A stretch of DNA of 9,149 nucleotides from Gammaproteobacteria bacterium. Its GTDB lineage: Bacteria > Gemmatimonadota > Gemmatimonadetes > Longimicrobiales > Gaopeijiaceae. Below are positions 6,280-9,149 of the stretch, piece by piece; within the stretch, counting starts at the first letter, position 1, and each line of letters opens with the position of its first letter. The stretch spans positions 1-9,149 of the forward strand of contig VYDD01000280.1 in assembly GCA_009843625.1 (NCBI GenBank), written 5' to 3'. Both the position numbers and the translations under genes were made by a program. The notes under the pieces are model-generated. The model was given only the letters and a program-made list of their open reading frames with translations, was not told the origin of the DNA and did not search any database.

Positions 6280-7371
6280 TCAGCGACCGAGAACGCGGAT
6301 GGACCCCGAACCCGTGTCGACCACGATGCTGCCCCGGCCGTCACCGATGGTGCCGCGCACGAAGGTGCGCCGCCGAGTGCTTTCATCGATCGGGACCTCC
6401 ACATCGATCGTGCCACTGCCCGTGTCCACCTCCATGCGCGCGCCCAGGTCGCCCGGGACGCGCAGCGTCACGCCGCCCGACCCGGTGTCCACTTCCAGCC
6501 GCTCGACATCGGCGACCAGGTCCACTTCCACGCTGCCGCTGCCGGTGTCCAACATGATGTCCGGCGCCTCCACGGCCAGCAAGGTAATGCGACCCGACCC
6601 GGTGTCCACCTCCACCGATTCCGAACGGATGTCCGACGCGTGCACGCTTCCCGAGCCGGTGTCGACGAGCACGCGCTCGCCCGCCACGCCATCCAGCGTG
6701 ACCTGTCCCGAACCGGTATCGACGTCCAGGTCCCCGTTCGCGCCCGCCACCCGAACCGATCCCGAGCCGGTATCGATGGTCAGGCTCCCGGAGGTGCCCT
6801 CGGATTCGATCGAACCCGACTGGGTATCGAGTTCGAGATCCCCTGCGACATCGCGCGCCTCCGTGGCGCCCGCGCCAAGGTACAGCGAGAAGCGCTGGCC
6901 GGGGGGCACGGCGACGGTCAGGTCGGCCCACGCCTCGAGCCCGCTGCCCGAACTCCGGATGTCCACGCGCTCGCCGCGCGAGAATCCGCCGTGGCCGAAG
7001 GTTCCGTCGCCGCGAACGCGGACCTGGGTTCGGGAGTTGCCGCCCATGTCGCTGTAGACGACGCGGTCGGAGGGATAGCGGACACGCAGGGTCTGCACGC
7101 CTCGAATCTCGCCGGACTCGACGGTCAGGGCTTCCGCGTCCGCACCCCGCGCATTCACGGTGACAACCACGTCGTTGCCCGTTGCCGGGACGACGCTCAC
7201 CGCCCCCGCCAGGTTGTAGACCGCGACATGGCTGCCTGCGATGCGGTATTCCTGTTGCGACGCCTGGACTGCGGTACCGTCCATCGCCGAGAGGGCGACC
7301 ACCGTCGCGGCGACTGCCCCTCCGGCCCAGATGAGCTTCCTGTTCCTGGTGTGTCCGGCTGTTTTCGTCAT
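6280..7371 (-). CDS. Exported DUF4097-type beta-helix protein with nine DTxSG repeats
   Basis: A 363-residue protein that I place in the DUF4097 (adhesin-like beta-helix) group; function unknown. A basic N-terminus (to about residue 12) and a hydrophobic core (13-29) form a likely Sec signal peptide with cleavage near VQA/SQQ (37). Residues about 40-170 are beta-rich without clear repeats. From 179 to 358 the motif D-T-G/Q-S-G recurs nine times, with Asp at 182, 200, 218, 237, 256, 275, 295, 316 and 352, as expected for coils of a single-stranded beta-helix. Start: ATG 7371 with GGAGG nine bases upstream; the frame is open to 7416 but that extension has no signal-peptide logic. No C-terminal anchor is seen, so it is probably periplasmic or secreted. 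It lies 126 bases after torD, with no clear promoter or terminator between. Confidence 0.86.
   Translation of the reverse strand: MTKTAGHTRNRKLIWAGGAVAATVVALSAMDGTAVQASQQEYRIAGSHVAVYNLAGAVSVVPATGNDVVVTVNARGADAEALTVESGEIRGVQTLRVRYPSDRVVYSDMGGNSRTQVRVRGDGTFGHGGFSRGERVDIRSSGSGLEAWADLTVAVPPGQRFSLYLGAGATEARDVAGDLELDTQSGSIESEGTSGSLTIDTGSGSVRVAGANGDLDVDTGSGQVTLDGVAGERVLVDTGSGSVHASDIRSESVEVDTGSGRITLLAVEAPDIMLDTGSGSVEVDLVADVERLEVDTGSGGVTLRVPGDLGARMEVDTGSGTIDVEVPIDESTRRRTFVRGTIGDGRGSIVVDTGSGSIRVLGR
6298..6837 (-). repeat. Nine degenerate coding repeats (DTxSG) in the DUF4097 gene
   Basis: Successive Asp codons lie 18, 18, 19, 19, 19, 20, 21 and 36 codons apart; the last gap is two units, suggesting one decayed copy near residues 334-350. 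At DNA level the plus strand shows a recurring CCCGAnCCGGTGTCnAC-like word with silent variation. The conserved core and drifting flanks point to selection on the protein coil rather than to recent duplication. Confidence 0.85.
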
Positions 7372-7497
7372 CGCGATTATCCTCCGTGAGTCCGGGTCGG
7401 CTTGGATGGCGCCCATACGGGACGAGCAAGCGCGAAGTGTCGAGGGCGGAGATCCCGGTCGGGGCGGCGGGCCACGGCGGCGAAGGCGCGCAGCGAC

Positions 7498-8370
7498 TCA
7501 GTCGTCTGCGAGCGTCCCCCCGGCTTCGCGCGCCAGCTCGACCAGGAGACGGTGGGCGGCGTCCGCCCTGGACGTCCAGAAGCGGGAAACGGCTTCGGCC
7601 TCCGCGCGGTAGCCCTCGTGCACTCCGCGCCAGCGGGCGGCCTCCAGGCCGAGCCAATCGAGCGTGTCCCCGGGATTCGAAGAGAGTAGCGCCTTCAGCA
7701 CGAAGCGGCGCTCCCCGGCGCGTCGCCCGAGCCCCACGTCGCCGGCGCAGCGCGCCAGGTCCGCGCGCGTCAGGAGCATGCCGGTGCGCACGGGCGCGGT
7801 CAGTTGGCTGAGGAAGGCCTCTCCTCCGGTTATGCGCGGATCCTCCAGGGGCGGCGCCTCGCGCAGGTGCAGGGGCAGTCGATCCGGCGCGCCGAGTTCC
7901 GCAGCCTCGGAGAGAAGGGCGGCGCCCAGGAGTTCGGCCCATTGCCGATAGAAGGGGTGGGCGATCTCGCCTACGGCGTGCAGGTAGGGCGGCAGCCAGG
8001 AGAGCAGATGCTCCCAGAGGAGCGCCTTGCGGCTCTCGCGGCGCAGAATCCGGCCCGCTCCGGCAGACTCCCGCGCTTCGGCGTCCGCAAGCCCCGCGTA
8101 CAGGCCCAGCAGCGCGCTCAGGTGATCCGGCTCGCCGGGCACCTCCCTGCCCAGTGCGCGCCAGAAGCCCGCCACCCGGTCGGCGGCCTCACCACCCAGC
8201 ATCCCGTCCGCGCCGACGTGGAACGAGGCAAAGGGATACAGCTGGAAGAGGAAGAGCTCGGTGTGGTCGGCCGGCCGCGGGAGTTCCGGCAGATCGAGGG
8301 CGCGAGCGATGGGTGCGATGGCGGGGTGCGGAGGCTCGGCCAGCGTCGCCAGCGCGCGGATGACCTCCAC
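7498..8370 (-). CDS. TorD/DmsD-family molybdoenzyme maturation chaperone
   Basis: A 290-residue, largely helical cytoplasmic protein of the TorD family. Such chaperones bind the signal peptide or apoprotein of a DMSO reductase-type enzyme, protect it during molybdenum cofactor insertion and hold back Tat export until folding is complete. Recognisable blocks are ELFLFQLYPFASFHVGADG (38-56), GMLGGEAADRVAGFWRALG (56-74), the EPDHL signature (80-84) with LLGLYAGLADAE, and ALLWEHLLSWLPPYL (116-130) followed by FYRQWAELL (140-148). The C-terminal third (VRTGMLLTRADLARCAGDVG, 194-213, then RRFVLKALL) is longer than in classical 200-residue TorD. The start is GTG 8370, the only one available: an in-frame TAG, the molybdoenzyme stop, lies six bases upstream. 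No Shine-Dalgarno site is visible, so translation probably depends on ribosomes finishing the upstream gene. Not assignable to torD, dmsD or narJ by name. Confidence 0.88.
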   Translation of the reverse strand: MEVIRALATLAEPPHPAIAPIARALDLPELPRPADHTELFLFQLYPFASFHVGADGMLGGEAADRVAGFWRALGREVPGEPDHLSALLGLYAGLADAEARESAGAGRILRRESRKALLWEHLLSWLPPYLHAVGEIAHPFYRQWAELLGAALLSEAAELGAPDRLPLHLREAPPLEDPRITGGEAFLSQLTAPVRTGMLLTRADLARCAGDVGLGRRAGERRFVLKALLSSNPGDTLDWLGLEAARWRGVHEGYRAEAEAVSRFWTSRADAAHRLLVELAREAGGTLADD

Positions 8371-8376
8371 GAGGTG

Positions 8377-9060
8377 CTAGCCTGCCGCAGGATCGTCCGC
8401 GGGCAGTCGGTACGCCTCGCGCGTGGGACGCACCGGCCTGAGCAGCCAGTAGGGGCGGCGGGTGCCGTCGGGAGAAACGGTCCCGGCCGGGCGCGTGTAG
8501 CGGAGCCACTTGCGGAACACCCGGCCGGAGAGACCGGCGTCGACGGAGATGTCGCCGTACGCGTCCCCCGGGCGCGCCGCGCTTACGCGCACCGCCTGGT
8601 GCCAGCAGTGCGATCCGGAAATCGGGTCGGGGTGCACGGGGAAGGTCAGGTTCTGATGCACCCCCACGTCGGTCCACCAGATGCGGCTGGTGTCGGCATC
8701 CGCCGACTCGTAGGGCCCTCCGCCCTTGCGCCGCCTGAGCGACCAGCCGTCTCCATCGCGTCCCAGATCCACGGTGGCCATGGCCTGATTCTGGCCGTGG
8801 TCCGCCACCTTCCAGCGCCCCATGTGGTGGCTGCACGCGACCACCCCGGGGCGAATCCCCTCGGTGACCCAGGCGCGCACCACGAAGTGACCGATCTCGG
8901 TTTCGACGCGCACCAGGTCGCCGGTGCGGACGCCCATCCCGCGTACGTCGCGCGGGTGGATCCAGAGCGGGTTGGTGTGGGCGATCTCGTCGAGCCACTT
9001 CGCGTTGGCGCTGCGGGTGTGGATCTGGATCGGAACCCGGAAGGTGGAGATGAGCACCAT
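8377..9060 (-). CDS. C-terminal part of a molybdopterin oxidoreductase (DMSO reductase superfamily)
   Basis: From the first available ATG (9060) this reads 227 residues and contains the molybdopterin dinucleotide-binding domain: STFRVPIQIHTRSANAKWL (5-23), HTNPLWIHPRDVRGMGV (28-44), TGDLVRVETEIGHFVVRAWV (46-65) and GVVACSHHMGRW (72-83). The tail block ISGSHCWHQAVRVSAARPGD (147-166) is conserved in some uncharacterised respiratory molybdoenzymes. The Fe-S cluster and active-site domains lie before this segment and are not in the window, so substrate cannot be assigned. Homology clearly continues upstream of 9060, so this ATG is not the true start of the family protein even though a purine-rich stretch precedes it. 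A TAG interrupts that upstream frame at 9136-9138. The TAG stop at 8377-8379 is six bases before torD, in the same frame. Confidence 0.85.
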   Translation of the reverse strand: MVLISTFRVPIQIHTRSANAKWLDEIAHTNPLWIHPRDVRGMGVRTGDLVRVETEIGHFVVRAWVTEGIRPGVVACSHHMGRWKVADHGQNQAMATVDLGRDGDGWSLRRRKGGGPYESADADTSRIWWTDVGVHQNLTFPVHPDPISGSHCWHQAVRVSAARPGDAYGDISVDAGLSGRVFRKWLRYTRPAGTVSPDGTRRPYWLLRPVRPTREAYRLPADDPAAG

Positions 9061-9149
9061 CTGGCCCTCTTCCAGGTTCTCCCGGTGGATGTGACTGCGC
9101 GCATATCCGGGAGTGGCCAGCTCGTGCCAGCCCCACTACGCTAGGGTGC
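9061..9149 (-). pseudogene. In-frame upstream continuation of the molybdoenzyme with a TAG stop
   Basis: Continuing the frame upstream of 9060 gives WGWHELATPGYARSHIHREN and then LEEGQ, which reads as molybdoenzyme sequence leading into the cofactor-binding domain. At 9136-9138 the codon is TAG, with T-L-A before it up to the window end. The stretch from 9135 to 9061 has no ATG, GTG or TTG. Either the gene is broken, or the base is an assembly or edge error, or the TAG is read through. Only 11 bases lie beyond it, too few to decide. Confidence 0.55.

Noticed and set aside
6280..6837. Repeat block as a CRISPR array or recent tandem duplication
   Set aside because: Units are unequal in length, stay in one protein frame and differ mostly at silent or flanking positions; this is a coding beta-helix, not spacers and repeats.
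6383..7942. Open minus-strand frame of 519 codons across the DUF4097 gene and the end of torD
   Set aside because: Arg/Gly/Pro-rich low-complexity translation in a shifted frame; the in-frame genes have clear family motifs, a signal peptide and a ribosome site.
7804..9144. Open plus-strand frame of 446 codons opposite torD and the molybdoenzyme
   Set aside because: Spans two real genes and their junction on the other strand, with no recognisable motif; a codon-bias shadow.
1..9149. Insertion sequences, tRNA or rRNA genes, phage or defence genes
   Set aside because: I found no transposase-like frame, terminal inverted repeats, cloverleaf or rRNA-like segment; the genes are ordinary chromosomal ones.

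Overview
The window is GC-rich bacterial DNA in which every convincing gene lies on the minus strand, so transcription runs from high to low coordinates. The start of the division and cell wall (dcw) cluster, in the order mraZ, rsmH, ftsL, ftsI, places this on a bacterial chromosome rather than a plasmid or phage. High GC, many GTG starts, a PASTA-tailed FtsI and a secreted CsgG/TolB-like plus TPR protein would fit Gemmatimonadota or a nearby GC-rich phylum. That placement is inference from style, not from a marker gene.

In order of transcription: (1) 9149-8377 holds the C-terminal part of a molybdopterin oxidoreductase of the DMSO reductase superfamily. It runs toward the window edge but is interrupted by an in-frame TAG at 9136-9138. 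(2) 8370-7498 is a TorD/DmsD-like chaperone, six bases downstream and in the same reading frame, presumably devoted to maturing that enzyme. (3) 7371-6280 is an exported DUF4097-type beta-helix protein with nine Asp-Thr-x-Ser-Gly repeats. (4) An intercistronic stem-loop (6232-6270) is followed by a hotdog-fold acyl-CoA thioesterase (6197-5775). (5) After a 184-base spacer with a 19-base palindrome and a good sigma70-type promoter comes a secreted TPR protein (5590-3857), closed by a strong intrinsic terminator (3797-3830). (6) The dcw operon then starts with mraZ (3655), directly behind a row of GTGG boxes spaced exactly 10 bp apart, the expected form of a MraZ operator. mraZ, rsmH, ftsL and ftsI follow with a 7-base gap and two 4-base overlaps (GTGA and ATGA), typical of translational coupling. 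The operon very likely continues past position 1 (murE is the usual next gene; not visible here).

MraZ is the regulator of this operon, RsmH methylates 16S rRNA at C1402, FtsL is a bitopic divisome protein, and FtsI is the septal peptidoglycan transpeptidase. The genes upstream of the terminator are probably not functionally tied to division.

I did not find a convincing undescribed system. The observations most worth checking are the phased MraZ operator that abuts a start codon with no Shine-Dalgarno site, the in-frame TAG in the molybdoenzyme, the same-frame junction of molybdoenzyme and chaperone, the DTGSG repeat protein and the long intercistronic hairpin.
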